A DNA stretch of 64,000 nucleotides from Craterostigma plantagineum. Lineage: Eukaryota; Streptophyta; Magnoliopsida; Lamiales; Linderniaceae. A program made the position numbers and the translations under genes. The notes under the pieces are model-generated. The model ran no database searches. It had not been told where the DNA came from and worked only from the letters and a program-made list of their open reading frames with translations. Location of the stretch: assembly GCA_027422505.1 (NCBI GenBank), contig JAPQWV010000002.1, positions 27,072,501 through 27,136,500 on the forward strand, read 5' to 3'. Positions 1 through 12,781 of the stretch are shown here, piece by piece (the first letter of the stretch is position 1; every line of letters begins with the position of its first letter).

Positions 1-3000
1 CGATCAGAAATCTTTTCGGTCACCAAATAGTCAAAAAACTGCTGACTGTCGCTTTATTCGATTAGTTTGGATTAAATTATATCAGTACGAATAAATTCAA
101 AATAAATTCGAATTTTGATAATTTGAATTAATTGGGGTCTCCCGGTGCTTAGGGCAGTATCTCAGACCCTCGGGAGAAGCCGAATGGCGTTAGGTCGAAT
201 TTAAATTAAAAATCGAAAATTCGGCACCATATGCCGCTCGGTTCAAAACACGCTTCTGCTATTGCCAAGTTGCGCTGTTCGGGGGCCGCCGTCGATAAAT
301 CGGGCCCATCCCACAGTGGTCTAAGATAATTGAGATTTACAAATAGCTTGTCGTTTTTATTATTTTTGTTTAAACGTTTTATTTATCTCTAAAGTTATAA
401 CTCATATTATTATTGACTACAATATAGAATTAATTGTCATATGTGTATTAAACATCTATGCAAAATGTATAAAAGACATTTTGAAGATTAGACCACGGGC
501 AAGACACTGCTTATTACTGTTTTTTAAATTTATTCTTCGATTTCTAAGTTACAATGTATCATTTTGTCATTAATAACAATATGTAATAAAAATGCTAAAA
601 ATGTATTTTTTTAAGAATTACACGAAGAACTTGACGTTTCTTATGATTTCAATGTATGCTTTGATCTAAATTTATTGTTTCTCATTAATTAAAATATGCA
701 GTTTATAAGGAGTTATATAATAAACATATTATGTAAAACGTATATAAGATATCTTCACGATTTTACCACATACCTAATCTTTCGTATTATTTTGATTAAA
801 TATTTTTTAACCCCTAATTAAATGGGCTTTCCGCTGCTTACGCTGCGAAAATCCGCCAAAATACGTATCTAGGAAGTTGGGAAGTTACAACTTCTGGTTC
901 CGTCGGTGTTCCTCGTCAAAACAATGTGTCTAACAGGCTCACTCCTCCGTCCATGTTTGTTGAAGAGCCACGAAGCGAGAACAAAAAGGAGCTAAAATCA
1001 CCACCAAACATAAAGCAAAGCGTTGGATACTTATAAATCGATAGTAAAAGAAAGGTCTATCATAGCAAGCAAAGAGAAATAACTGGTTTGCTAACCGTGC
1101 ATCTTTTATGTATTCAAGCAACAATATAGAGAAAATCTGCAGCCGCGGATTAAATAGTCGAAATTTCAATGAAAATTAAAGCAGCCGACGATAACTCGAA
1201 ATCTACCTAAATGATATCACCAACACAACATGGACTTTGTACATCATCATATGCATAGATGAGCAACGGAGAATAAAAGTTACAACCTTTATTGTTTATG
1301 GAAACGAAACGACAGCCAAGGCTCGCCACTCTCCGATCATGAAATTTTTCAATTGCCGTCAGGTCAAAAGTAGAACTAAAAGGGCTTATTAGTTTATTAC
1401 TATGCGAAAGAAAGTAAAGAAAGGCGGGTTTGGTCGGGCCGGATATCAGCGTCATGCCCATTTACTTCTTTTTCGGCTTTTTTCTTATCTGGGCCTTGTA
1501 CTTTTTCTTTAATTTCCAGTTACATACAATAAACTCGTTTAGGCTGAAAGATATCAAGTTTATAGCACCAGTAATTTAAAAATATCTGTTGATCAAGGAT
1601 GAGTTCACATCATAAAATGGAGTTGTCAAGTTGATCAATGTTACAACAGCGACACGGATTTTTTTTTTCTTTTGATGAGCAAAGCAATAATGCACTTTTC
1701 GTCTTTTCACAATTGATTAGAGGAAGTTTTCGTCCATTACGCAACATAACATCTTTTTTTTATATATAATAATGTAAGTTTCATGTAAGGCCTCATAGTT
1801 GACAAAACGAAAATACTTCGCCGTCATGTATTTAACTATTTCGCTTTCTTGGATAAAGGCACGTAGATGAATATTCCACTTACCAAAATATTTTGGTTTT
1901 GTTCTAAGGAGATTCACATCCATATACAATCAATCCATGGATTCCAAGTTCACAAAGAGTATGCAATCCATGTAGACAACGAAGAGTTTCATCAAGAACT
2001 ATGATACATGTATAGGTTAAGACTCAGTTTCATTAACAACCTAGATAACCGTTCTTGCACTAAAGAAAAAAAATCAAATTAAAAAATTCAAAAATAAAAT
2101 AAATTGTCACAACATGTTGGTAGACTAATCTTGAAATTGATATAGTTGTGCACAAATTCCCATATCTAACATTATTCAATAATGTCATTTGTCAAGAGGT
2201 GATTGGTTTGTATGACCTTTTGAGATTTTTATGGTATTTTCAATTAAATCTTGTTTTTTTTATTTTTTATTTTCACCAAAATCCATGATTATTTTTTCTC
2301 TATAATAGAGATTAATATTGATACATTTTTTATTCACAATCTCAAATCATCTATTTGTGTATAATCTCTCATAATATATATTATTTTCCCATCTCTAATT
2401 CTTGTAGTTTTATTTGTAGTTGAGATTGTAGCTTATTTGTGAGTGTATCATACTACTGTAATAATTAAGAGCTTTTAATATAATATAATTGAATATATTT
2501 TGCACACATTTTCAATAAAAATACCAACATATTTATTAAATAATAAAATAAATAAATATTATGTGTTGTATTTAAAGCTGGGCCCGTTCAAAAATAAAAT
2601 ATTATATAATTATTTTAAATAATAAGATTTATAAATAATTATAATGGTTTTATATTTTTAAATATAATTGGTACTTAATAACATATATAAATTGATATGA
2701 ATTTTTTAAAGTAAATTAGATGTATTTTCCAAATTGAATTCTTCATTTTTATTTCTTATTTTATTATTTTTTTAAAAACTGTCGGGCTAAGTCCGCCAGA
2801 CCCACTATCCGCCTGCAGGCAGGGCAGGCCTTCATTTTCCAAGCCCGCCCGTAAGCGGACTTGCCCGCGCCTGCCCCGCCAGTGGCGGGCTGCGGGCCCG
2901 CCCGCCCCGCTGGTCTGTTTTGACAGTACTAGTTGTGTTTGGTTGTTGATAATGTATGGAAATTATTGAGGTTGGGTTGAGGTACAGGTTTATTATGTGG

Positions 3001-3283
3001 AGGAGAGAGAAATAAATTTCTCGTGATCGGTTGTGGAGGGTGTTGATAATCATAGTCTAAGTCATTCATTACAATTTTTTGCGATAACTTTCAATGATCA
3101 AAATAGAGAGGGGACTGTAAATCCACTCTTATCAATTATTATATAATTTAAAGGTGATAGTGGTACCATTGAATATATTTTGTATATTATTTTAAATTAT
3201 CAAGTGGTAATGATATTTATCGAATTTTACGTAGCTTCATTATAGCTAATGAGTTAGTAATATCATTTATCGACCGATCCGCG
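1..3283. other. AT-rich intergenic region
   Basis: I see no supportable gene in this stretch. Short open frames exist but lack coding character and resemble no family I know. Most of it is AT-rich with long runs of T and A. A sharply GC-rich island of about 145 bases (2780-2925), full of GGCGGGC and GCCCGCC words, stands out against the AT-rich surroundings and probably belongs to an old transposon. Confidence 0.5.
400..785 (+). repeat. Degenerate tandem repeat, about 137-bp period
   Basis: Three diverged copies of one AT-rich unit seem to follow each other. The recognisable part reads roughly TAAACAT-TATG-AAAATGTATAAAAGA-ATTTT, followed by a GA/ACGA-containing tail and CCAC, at about 450, 590 and 724. 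The copies have diverged strongly and the unit matches nothing I know. It could be a relic of a satellite or of a transposon end. Confidence 0.3.
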
Positions 3284-3366
3284 CCACGTGTCATAGCATC
3301 CGACGTCTTGTGATCCGCAAAGCAGAGGATTCCAACTTCGGTGGACCTGCGATCTCTTTTATAAAA
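3284..3366 (+). promoter_or_regulatory. Putative core promoter of the VPE gene (G-box and TATA box)
   Basis: A perfect G-box core CACGTG lies at 3284-3289, inside GCCACGTGTC. A TATA-like TTTATAAAA lies at 3358-3366, about 83 bases before the ATG at 3449. G-boxes bind bZIP and bHLH factors, including ABA-response factors, which would fit a stress- or senescence-induced vacuolar protease. The sequence shows the positions; the regulatory role is inference. Confidence 0.45.
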
Positions 3367-3448
3367 TGAATCCACCACTCACTACTCAACACAGCTAAAA
3401 TACTTCCCCCGAAATCAAAAGTTAGATATAATCCGAGCACAGTAGGTT

Positions 3449-6414
3449 ATGATGATGGTGTACCCCGCCGGCGTTCTGTATGTCCTTGCAGCGCTCTCGA
3501 TCGTGACCGTTGCCCACGGCCGCGAGTTTTTCATTAAGCTTCCTTCCGAAGGAATAGACGACGACGGTGTCGTCGGGACTAGATGGGCCGTGCTGTTGGC
3601 TGGCTCTTCTGGCTACGGCAACTACAGGCACCAGGTAAAATCCTATCATGTTATGAGGCCTTCGTCCACCCTTGAAATTCAGCTAATTTAAGTGTGAACT
3701 CTGCTCATTTCTCAAATTTTTATGAATCGATGGTGCTATTTGTTTGTTTCCTGATAAGTCGTGCGATACTTCGTTTGAAGTCTTTAGCTTTCGATCATCC
3801 CTTGTGTTTGTAGGCTACTTCAAATGGATGATTGAAATTCTTACATGATAATTATGCCAATTAACGCTTGCTTGTCTTTGGCGGATTGCTATGATTCTCG
3901 TGAGTTAGGTGGGCCACATGGTAGCTTGTAATGGCACAGTTTCTTTTTGACAAAGTTGTGGAAGTGGTCCAGCCAAACACCTAAATATTTTAATGCTGAT
4001 TTGACATCTTATTAATTGCTCAGTTTTCTGCTGTTTTATCATGAATATTCGTGTTGTTTACGTACCAAGCTGTAGTGACGTCCTGCACCTGTTTGGGGTT
4101 GAGTTATCTGATCATTGAATTCATGCGTCAACAACTTTATCCTATCTGCTACTAGGCCGATGTGTGCCATGCCTATCAAATCCTAAAAAGAGGTGGTTTG
4201 AAGGATGAGAATATCATCGTCTTTATGTACGATGACATCGCTTACAATGAAGAGAACCCTAGGCCAGGAGTCATCATCAATAAGCCGGACGGTGATGATG
4301 TTTACAAAGGAGTTCCAAAGGTGAGTTGACGTTTCTCAACCAGTTTCGTTTGGGCACTATGATTTCGTTACCTCATCATCAGGATAATTCTTGTGCAGGA
4401 CTATGTTGGCGATGATGTCACCGTCAACAACTTTTTGGCTGTGCTTCTCGGGAATAAATCTGCATTAACAGGAGGAAGTGGGAAGGTTCTCAATAGTGGT
4501 CCTGAAGATCATGTCTTCATATATTATACTGATCATGGTGGACCTGGTGTGCTTGGTTAGTAACTAATCATATATCAGTTCACCGTCCATTTAACAAAGT
4601 GTTTAAATTCTAATCTTCATTGCTACATCTGCTGGATATAATTTTTTTTAACATGCGCAGGGATGCCTACTAGTCCAAATCTGTATGCGGATGACGTGAA
4701 CGATGCCTTGAAAAAGATGCATGCTTCTGGAGCATACAAGAGCTTGGTATAAGCAATTCATAATCTTCACTATATTTTTGCAGTAGAGTTGTGTTTGCGA
4801 AGCAATATCTGATTGGAAATCCGTCGATTAGGTATTTTACTTAGAAGCGTGTGAATCTGGGAGCATATTTGAAGGTCTTCTCCCTGAGGGCTTAAACATA
4901 TATGCAACAACTGCTTCGAATGCAGAAGAGAGTAGCTGGGGAACGTACTGTCCCGGAGATTACCCCGGCCCTCCACCTGAGTACGAAACATGCCTTGGCG
5001 ACCTGTACAGCATTGCTTGGATGGAGGATAGGTATTTCATTTGCATTATTGCGTAGGAGTGACTTGGTGATGGATGCAGTTGACATTTTCCCCTAAAACT
5101 TACAGGCTAATGAGTGTGTTCTATGTATTGCGGCGTTGTAGTTCTGCACTTATTCTGAGATAAATGCCCTATACATACCATATTTAGATTAATACTCTGA
5201 TTTTGTGTACAGTGACATACACAATCTACGAACCGAAACTTTGAGGCAACAGTACCAGCTGGTAAGAAATGGTCAATATTTCTTTACGTTGAGCCGTCTT
5301 GAAGGCTAGTTCGTATTGCAGTGAAGGACTAGACTTTCGTTTGTTTTGCTTAATGGATTATTGTAAATATTCGCAGGTCAAGAAACGAACTGCTAATGAG
5401 AATTCTTACTACGGATCCCATGTCATGCAATACGGCGATATAAAACTTGACGTGGAGGATCTATTTCTATACATGGGTTCGGATCCTGCAAATGATAACT
5501 TTACTTTCGTGGAAGACAATTCTTTGCAGCCAGCTTCAAGAGCTGTTAACCAGCGCGACGCCGATCTCTTGTACTTTTGGCACAAGGTATATGCTTATTA
5601 CAAAAAGAAAGTTTTGCAGACTATCCAATCTAGAAAGAATATAGTAAAGCTTGGTATGCTTAACCACTGAAGAGATCTCCACATAGTATTATACCATTGA
5701 TTATAAACAAGTCAAATGAGGTCGCTGACCCTAAACTGCTTTGTCATCTATTACGTCAGTCCCGTATTCATCTCTAAATATATATAGTGATATACAATAG
5801 GTGACTTCTAACTAGTAAATGCCTTACCTACATCCCTCTTCAGCGTTCCTAATCATGTTAATGATCTATCAACCTACCACTCGCAGTTCGCCAAGTCTCC
5901 TGAGGGAACTGTCAGGAAAGCCGAAGCGCAGAAGCAGCTTGCTGAAACCATGGGACACCGAGCTCACCTTGATAGCAGTATAAAGCTCGTTGCACAACTT
6001 TTGTTTGGAATTGAAAAGGGTCCTAATGTGTTAAAATCCATTCGATCACCTGGAAAGCCTCTCGTGGATGATTGGAATCGTCTTAGATCACTGGTTAGTA
6101 TGCCCCTGCCCTGTTGTTGAACTACTACTTTCAGTGTGCTCTGTGTTTGAATCTTATCTTAGTTAGTATGAAACTGTAGCGCAAGTTCAAATTTGATAAA
6201 GAGGATTGAGTTACATTACTATTTATTACAGGTTAGAACATTTGAGACGTATTGTGGATCGTTATCTCAATACGGAATGAAACACATGCGATCTATTGCA
6301 AATATATGCAATGCTGGTGTTACGATTGATCAGATGGCAGAGGCATCATCGCAAGCCTGCCCTTCTTTCCCTTCAAATCCACGGAGTTCTCTCCACAGAG
6401 GCTTCAGTGCTTGA
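3449..6414 (+). CDS. VPE: Vacuolar processing enzyme (legumain, asparaginyl endopeptidase)
   Basis: Cysteine protease of family C13 that cuts after Asn/Asp. In plant vacuoles it matures storage and vacuolar proteins and can drive caspase-1-like cell death. Nine exons join in frame: 3449-3634, 4156-4320, 4399-4555, 4661-4746, 4832-5031, 5213-5261, 5377-5586, 5887-6093, 6232-6414. They give 480 aa, the normal family length. Residues 1-24 are a hydrophobic signal peptide ending AHG. The catalytic His is about residue 163 (TDHGGPG) and the catalytic Cys about 205 (YLEACESGS). The C-terminal autoinhibitory prodomain follows and ends in ...SLHRGFSA. All introns are GT-AG and I see no lesion, so the enzyme should be active. 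The start is the first ATG after the TATA box. I cannot assign the alpha, beta, gamma or delta subtype safely. Confidence 0.96.
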
Positions 6415-6685
6415 TCATCGATCGTTCAGGCCAAGGTGTATCCATATCACATGTATGTATATATATATGTACATAGTTGTCTATTAGCACGGTGGTGGTG
6501 TTGTATCTAATGTAAAAGATTACGTACTGCTATATATGATGATATCATGTTATCTTGTACGTACCTACCAACAGTTCAGAAGCATATTTACCCGCTGCAT
6601 GTCTTAGGTACATAAATGGCATTTGTCTGTCTACTCGTATTTCATTTGCTGTAATGTAGCCATATTGTTAATACTACTTTACTTC
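6415..6685. other. VPE 3' flank
   Basis: About 270 bases hold the likely 3' UTR of the VPE gene. Several TGTAA/AATG-type weak poly(A) signals are present but none is decisive. Confidence 0.35.
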
Positions 6686-6735
6686 TCTAGATATTACTTC
6701 CTCGGTTCCATCTAGATATTACTTCCTCCATTCCA
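6686..6735 (+). repeat. 25-bp tandem duplication at a MITE end
   Basis: Two adjacent 25-base copies (6686-6710 and 6711-6735), each starting TCTAGATATTACTTCCTC, differ at only two positions. The second copy carries the left end of the Stowaway-like element, so the duplication includes the terminal repeat and a few bases of flank. Confidence 0.75.
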
Positions 6736-7060
6736 TTTAATTCTTTCCAAAGATTAGTGGGCACGGAGATTAAGAAACTACATTATTTTAATATTTATAC
6801 ACTTTTAAGGTACGGAGAGAAAACTTATTCGTGGGCACGCAAATTAAGAAGTTTTTATTAATAAATGGTGTAATTAGTTTAATTATTGGAATAATTTTTT
6901 ACCAAAAATGAAAATGGAAAGAAAGATGAGAATAAATAAGTGGGTGAGGAGGGATAGTAAAAGGAAAATGTCTTCTTTCCATATTTGATTTGATTCTAAC
7001 GTCAAAGTTAACTAACCTAACCAAAGTTACTCTAGTCACATCCATCAGGAGCAGACGGAG
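6722..7060. mobile_element. Stowaway-like MITE (Tc1/mariner type)
   Basis: The left end reads TA-CTTCCTCCATTCC and the right end GGAGCAGACGGAG-TTA. Both resemble the Stowaway terminal repeat (CTCCCTCCGTCCC, TA target site). The interior is AT-rich and non-coding, about 340 bases. The ends are diverged, so the element is old. Confidence 0.5.
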
Positions 7061-8760
7061 TTAGCAAGAAAAAGCTCACCTCAACTCCATCAATCATTAA
7101 TAAAATATTTCAATAGTTGTTGCAAATTGCAATGCAATGGAGTCGCGCATAATTTCAAATTAGATCTACGACTGCGTCCAAAGTCCAGTATATATTAAAT
7201 TTATATTAAAATGAGTCGCACCACAAACGGTGGTAAAAAGATTCCGTCTGATATTTAACGTCCTTCATCACCACCCATCACAAAGGCATTTGGCAATGGC
7301 AGGAAGCTTATTTAATAACAAGCTATCTAGGCCGTCGATTAAATATCAACGGTTGCGATTGGGATTTGGCGAAACTCGAGAGTATATCACTGGCTGGTAG
7401 TTTGAATGGAAATGAGCTTCCATTACATTTTTCCAACTACAAAACGAAGCTCTCTCTCCTAATTATTTTTCTCCTACGTAAATTGTTGAATTACGGTTCT
7501 TAATTTCTGGTGAGCGGAAATGCGTTAGCATGTTTGATATCACAATGACCTCGCAGATTTCTTCGTCCTTGTTTCACACGATGGTGTGTTGTTTAGTGCC
7601 ATGAGTTTACATAGATTTGTATGTGTACCTATTTATCTTACTGTAGCGCGCATCTGATTTGGTGTATTACTCTTATACTTTGCAGTTGTTCCTGAGAGGA
7701 CATGGAAGCTTGACTTGATCCCCACATTCTGGAAGTTCTCGCATCAGCTGATTCGATTTAGCAGAGGATAGGTAGTACCCTTCATCCGCGTCCTTAGGTT
7801 TTTGATTTTTCTACAATACCGTTTTACTGTCGTTTTTTGTCTATCTGAGCTCTGCTCTGTATGTTGTTTTTGTACAGGTATATCTGTGAAAGACGTAGCT
7901 CACTTGTGGATTTAGCTTTGCTGACTAAAGAAGCCTGAATCTGAGCCTCCATTCCCTCTTGGGTATATGGTCTTTTCAGGCTCAAACGGAGATCCGGAGA
8001 TTACTATTGTGTGCGTCGCGATATTTGAAGTATATCTTAAGGTAATATCAGCGAGATGAAGATCAGAACATCAACATCTTGTACAATTTCTTTGGTGAAG
8101 AATTTTCTGATTTTTCATGGATTTGCAGATTCAGGCGGATTTTGTTTATACCGATTTCCAGAAGAGTACCCGAACTGAGGTTTCAGGTAATCAAATGTCG
8201 GGCCAGCTTGTTTCTGTGTCCGTCTGTGTAATTCTACCTCCGCTTTAAAATTGCTCAAAACCTATTTTGTTGTTCGCCGGGCACCATCGTCTCCTTATTT
8301 CGTGAAACCGGAAATATATCCGACCATTCCATTTAGTTTACCACGATCTTTCTCTACTGTATCCTTGACAGAGAGGTATATATAATAACCAATTTTTCTA
8401 CATTTTTTTGGCTTGAAAATTTCTTACCACAGTTTCCTATCGACGTTTTCACCAAAGATCAGCTCAATATCCTCGAAACATTGAGCTGAAATTGGTCGTC
8501 GTTATATCAACTGAATCGATTGGTCCACTTCTGCTTTTGTTTTCTTTGAAAGGATATTTAGTTTTTTGGTTTTTTTACTCGATCTTTTGATCGATAATTG
8601 TGATGGTCCATATGCATTTTTGTGTTTTTCCTCACCAGTAAATATGATTCCCTGATCCGTTTCTATCACCGGTTAGATGATTACTTTTCTGATGGGTACA
8701 TTACATGGGATTTATAGATCATCATCATTCTAAACAGGTGGTTTACGAGAAGTGTTCGAG
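7061..8760 (+). other. Upstream and 5' UTR region of the DUF1639 gene
   Basis: There is no separate gene here. The 3' half looks like a 5' UTR with introns: a donor-like CAG|GTAATC near 8187 and an acceptor CTAAACAG at 8730-8737 are consistent with a leader intron of about 550 bases. CT-rich and TCTCTC stretches near 7450 fit a plant leader or promoter. These splice sites are predictions without transcript support. Confidence 0.4.
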
Positions 8761-11566
8761 ATGAATCAGAACACCACCGCCGACAGCAACGGACTATCGC
8801 TGAGATCGTCAGGTACTACTAGCAGAACAGCCCCAACGACATCGTCCGACTTCATTTTGCGGTGGGGGAACCGGAAAAGGCTACGGTGCATGAAGGTCCA
8901 GGCTAAGGAGGGTGGAATTCGGAGTAATAAAGATAATAAAAATTCTAAAGGTAATGATTCGAGACCCGGGCAGCGGGCAACTGCCCGTATCGACCGACGG
9001 GTAGTGAGGTCCGATCTTAATAAGGACTCTAAATTGAATATGGCGAACAACACTGAGACCGACTATGGCCGAAAGACTAACGGTAGCGGATATGTAAATC
9101 TTCGTCAGCGGCCGCCTTCTCCATCTCGACGAATTCTCAGGTAAAATATTTATTCTTTTCAAGATAATATGTAGGTCTGGTTTTACGCGTGGATGTTGGA
9201 TTCATGTTCTGCTTGCAAGTTGCAATGGCGTTGGGGTTATTTTTACGGTTTAGCCGTGAGCCGGAGATGCGAGATGATAAGTATTATTATTGTTCTTATT
9301 ACGACAGCAAATTTTAATATGTGACTATTAATTGATTATCTCCACAATCATCTCGATTTAAGAATTAAGATACTTTATTTACCACTGTATAATATAATAA
9401 TATATTATTCGTTTAACTTGGAACAGGAGAATCCTAGAAAATGAGGGGTGGGTGAGACATCTGCGTTATAGATTGATTTTTTACATTAGATACATGTTAA
9501 TTTAAAGAGTCTAAATATATATACGTGAAATTTATTTATGAAAAATATTTGCTTGCGTCTCTGCTGTTGTGGGTGCATTTTACAGTGCGCTTTTGAGTAT
9601 ATCTCTAGTATTATTATTATTATTATTATTTTTATCTTTTATTGGTATCTCTGAACTTCTAGGAGGTTGTATTTGCGAGTCTCGCCATTCCCATTAGGAT
9701 AGTAATTGAAACTAGTGATCCTACCCTCCGATATATTCAGATGGCCCCGTTGTGGTGGTGAAGCGTGCATAATGACCCAGTGGATGATATGATTGATTAT
9801 ATGGGGTTGTTTGCTTATTATTTGGGGTTCTTTGCTTTTTAATTACTGTAAAGATTGTTGCTTTCGTGTTCCATTCCAGCCTCATCAACGCATGTGAGCT
9901 TTATCAGTGGGTAGGTATCCATTCAAAGTTGGGTCACCATTGTTTAACCATGGTTACAATTCCACGGTTAGATATTTAGATCCACAGCGTACATTTATTG
10001 GCTAGTGTGAAATCAGGACACGTAACACCATAGGCCGTGTGCCGTTGATTTTGGATCCAACGGTTTTAGTTCACCCATATCTCAGTTGTAATCTTTCTTC
10101 GTGTCTCCATATTTAGTTAGTAGTATTCTCTCTGCACTTGTTTTCTGGTAAACGCATACCTACAATTCCTGATATATCTTCGTTTAAAAAATATGGAGTA
10201 GCTTGCTTAGTCATTCGACGTATATCACATCTTCGTTTAGCCTTTTCAATATTTGTTATAATGTTTTCTGTACGCGACGGCACCGGTTGCCCTTTCTCTG
10301 ATCTAGAATACGATTACGACCTCACAAGGATATTTGTGTAATTTGAGTGCCTATCCGACCCCTACCGGGAATTATTTTTCTCTTGGTATTTTTATTTTAC
10401 ACCTCACTTTTGAAATTAATAAATTAACTGCTTACTTTTCCCCTCTTGGTACCCTTTTCTTTAGGGCCTAAAAATGAAGATGACGTCTTATTCGTAATTC
10501 TGATTCGTTTCTTGTTTGCCTCAATCTCAGGAATTCAGATAGTAGTTCAGTTGGCATGAGGGGACATAGCAATGGAGTTAGGGGATTGACTTCCCCAGAC
10601 AGGAAAAGCAGTGGCACTTGTCATAATAATATCGCCCACCTCCAAAATAATAAGAACATCCATAATAATACCAATGGTAATGATCAAAATGACCACCACC
10701 GCCACACTTGTGGTTCTGGTTCATCGGAGACCATTCAAGAGGGCAGAGACTCAATCACCGCAATGTGGCCGCCTAAGTTCGTGGTTGCCTTGACTAATAA
10801 GGAGAAGGAAGAAGATTTTTTGGTGATCAAAGGATCAAAGCTACCTCAAAGGCCCAAGAAGAGGGCCAAGATAATTCAACGCACTGTCAATGTGAGTTTC
10901 AAATACTCCCTCCAATATATCGTTTTATGCTTTGTCCTATCACGCATTTCGGCTGAAGTCATCGTTTGCCTGAAACGGTTTTTCTGTTGAATCTGAATTT
11001 AAATGATATATTGCTTGCCAGTTGAGTTGCTAAGTTGGGCGATTTATTTGAAACCAATTGAATCAAGTTACCTTCTCTGCATAAGAAGAGCGCTAGATAT
11101 CGAGTTGCTTTGATGTGATGCGGATAGAAAACAACTTACTTGAAGAAGCGAAGGGTGTTTGGCGTTAGATATTGTTCCCTGGCTCCATATATGTGAAGCC
11201 GTGGCATTTGGGATAATTTTATGCTGAGTGAAAAATACGTGCGAAAGTAAAAACATGGCTTGGCCTGGCCTGGCCTGGCCGGCGTACGTTATTTAAACTT
11301 TCATAGACCAAAACAAACCCAAGCTTGGATTGTCATTTTTTTGTGGTTTAGTTGGTTTGTCCAGGTACATGGTTATCCGATTTGACGCTTGAAAGGTACG
11401 AAGTCAGAGAGAAGAAGGTCTCGTCCTCCTCCTCCAAGAAAGTATGTCTCTCTTTCTTGCCATTTCATTTCCTATTTGTCTCATTTACTAATTTGCTATT
11501 TATTGGCAGAAACCTAGAGGATTGAAGGCTATGATGGGCAACATGGACTCGGAGTCGTCGGAGTAG
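8761..11566 (+). CDS. DUF1639 family protein
   Basis: Plant-specific protein of unknown biochemical role, probably nuclear because of its basic patches. Four exons join in frame (8761-9140, 10531-10891, 11352-11441, 11510-11566) and give 295 aa. The N-terminal half is low-complexity, rich in Asn, Ser, Arg and Lys. The recognisable domain is at the C-terminus: WPPKFVVALTNKEKEEDF, RPKKRAKIIQ, LVCPGTWLSDLTLERYEVRE, KPRGLKAMMGNMDSE, which is the DUF1639 signature. Exon 3 must start at 11352 (acceptor GGTTTAG): the tempting CAG|GTACATGG just downstream gives the wrong frame. The first ATG is 8761; the in-frame GTG at 8752 is not used. No lesions are visible. Confidence 0.9.
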
Positions 11567-12781
11567 AATACCCATTGTTTTGATGTATTGTTTTGATGTA
11601 TAAATTGTTGTTGTCTCCTAAAACAATTATTTTATTTGTATCAGTTTCTTGTTCATTGAGTGAGGATAGGATATTAGTGGCACAAACCAACCACCCCCTC
11701 CCTTCCTTTGCAGAGGAGTGAACACACAAAAAGGCAAAATCATGTTATCTATTATCCAATGTTTTATTTTCCTTTTTGTACTATTTTTAACTTATCCCCG
11801 AGTCTAAAATATAATCTGAATGGGTTGTCACAAGTTTCAATTTATTTATTACAAAAGAAAGAACATATGACACCACACCACCATACATATCGCAACAACG
11901 CAAAGATTTGCTGATCTGCACCAATCGAAAGCCAGATAGATGTTCATTGCTTGATTGGTCGCTTTCATTTCACTTAAAACTTCCATCAAAGACTAAATGT
12001 AATAATCAGCTTTGATCGTTTTTTGACAAAAGTAATTACATTACATGGTAGTCGTCAAAACATTAAACTATTCTTTGGTCATTCAAATGATAAATTAAAT
12101 AATCCCAATTATTTATTTATTAGACACCGTCTCATTAGGACCCTTCTAGGCTATCTATACTATATCATAGTTGTTATCTATCTATCTATCCATCCACAAA
12201 TGGGTCCAACGCCTTTCTTCTTTCTCTTCACACACTTCTCTGCGTAGAATCTCCTCAGCCTTTTACTTTCCCAATACTTTCTATACCAGATTGCACGGAT
12301 TTCAGCTCAGGAGAAAAAAGGTTTGCTGCATCTACAGCCTTTCTTACTCAGATATTTTCTTTGGTGTTAGATGCCGGGATTTTTTTTTTTTTTTCAGAAA
12401 CTTATCTGTCTGAGGTGGAGATCTTCATTTCTCTTCATGTGAACATGAGCTTGAATTTGATTAGTATGTGATTGTGTATGAATATTCGTGATAATTCCTT
12501 TCAAGTTGTTGCCTTCAGGAAGTAGAGTTTTTATGCTTTTAGCCAATAAGATTCACTTTGGCTCATCTATTTGTAATTTGGTACTACGCTTTGTTTTTCT
12601 CCACAATCTAAAGTAATTATCGATGGCGGGTTCCCAATCATTGTTTGCTCTTTACTAGCTGCGATGTGTGATTTCAGGTGCTTAGTCTGAACGTTCCTGT
12701 TACCCCACCAGCAATCGGAGTGAAGAAATCAGTGTTAAGAAATTTTTGGAAGGCAGAGTTTTTGGAAATCGAAGACTTGAC
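11567..12781 (+). other. Intergenic region and 5' leader of ELF3
   Basis: No gene is visible. A short TCTATCTATCTATC run sits near 12175, and a CT-rich segment with CTTTCTTCTTTCTCTTC (about 12212-12230) resembles a leader region. A likely leader intron ends at GATTTCAG (12671-12678), about 100 bases before the ELF3 start codon. Confidence 0.4.

Noticed and set aside
8752..8760. Translation start of the DUF1639 gene at an upstream GTG
   Set aside because: Plant nuclear genes start at ATG; the in-frame ATG follows nine bases later. The same reasoning was used for the upstream GTG or TTG starts of the ankyrin and DREB genes.
11361..11364. CAG|GTACATGG as an acceptor of DUF1639 exon 3
   Set aside because: It reads VHGYP and stops. 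The acceptor ten bases upstream gives the family sequence LVCPGTWLSDL.
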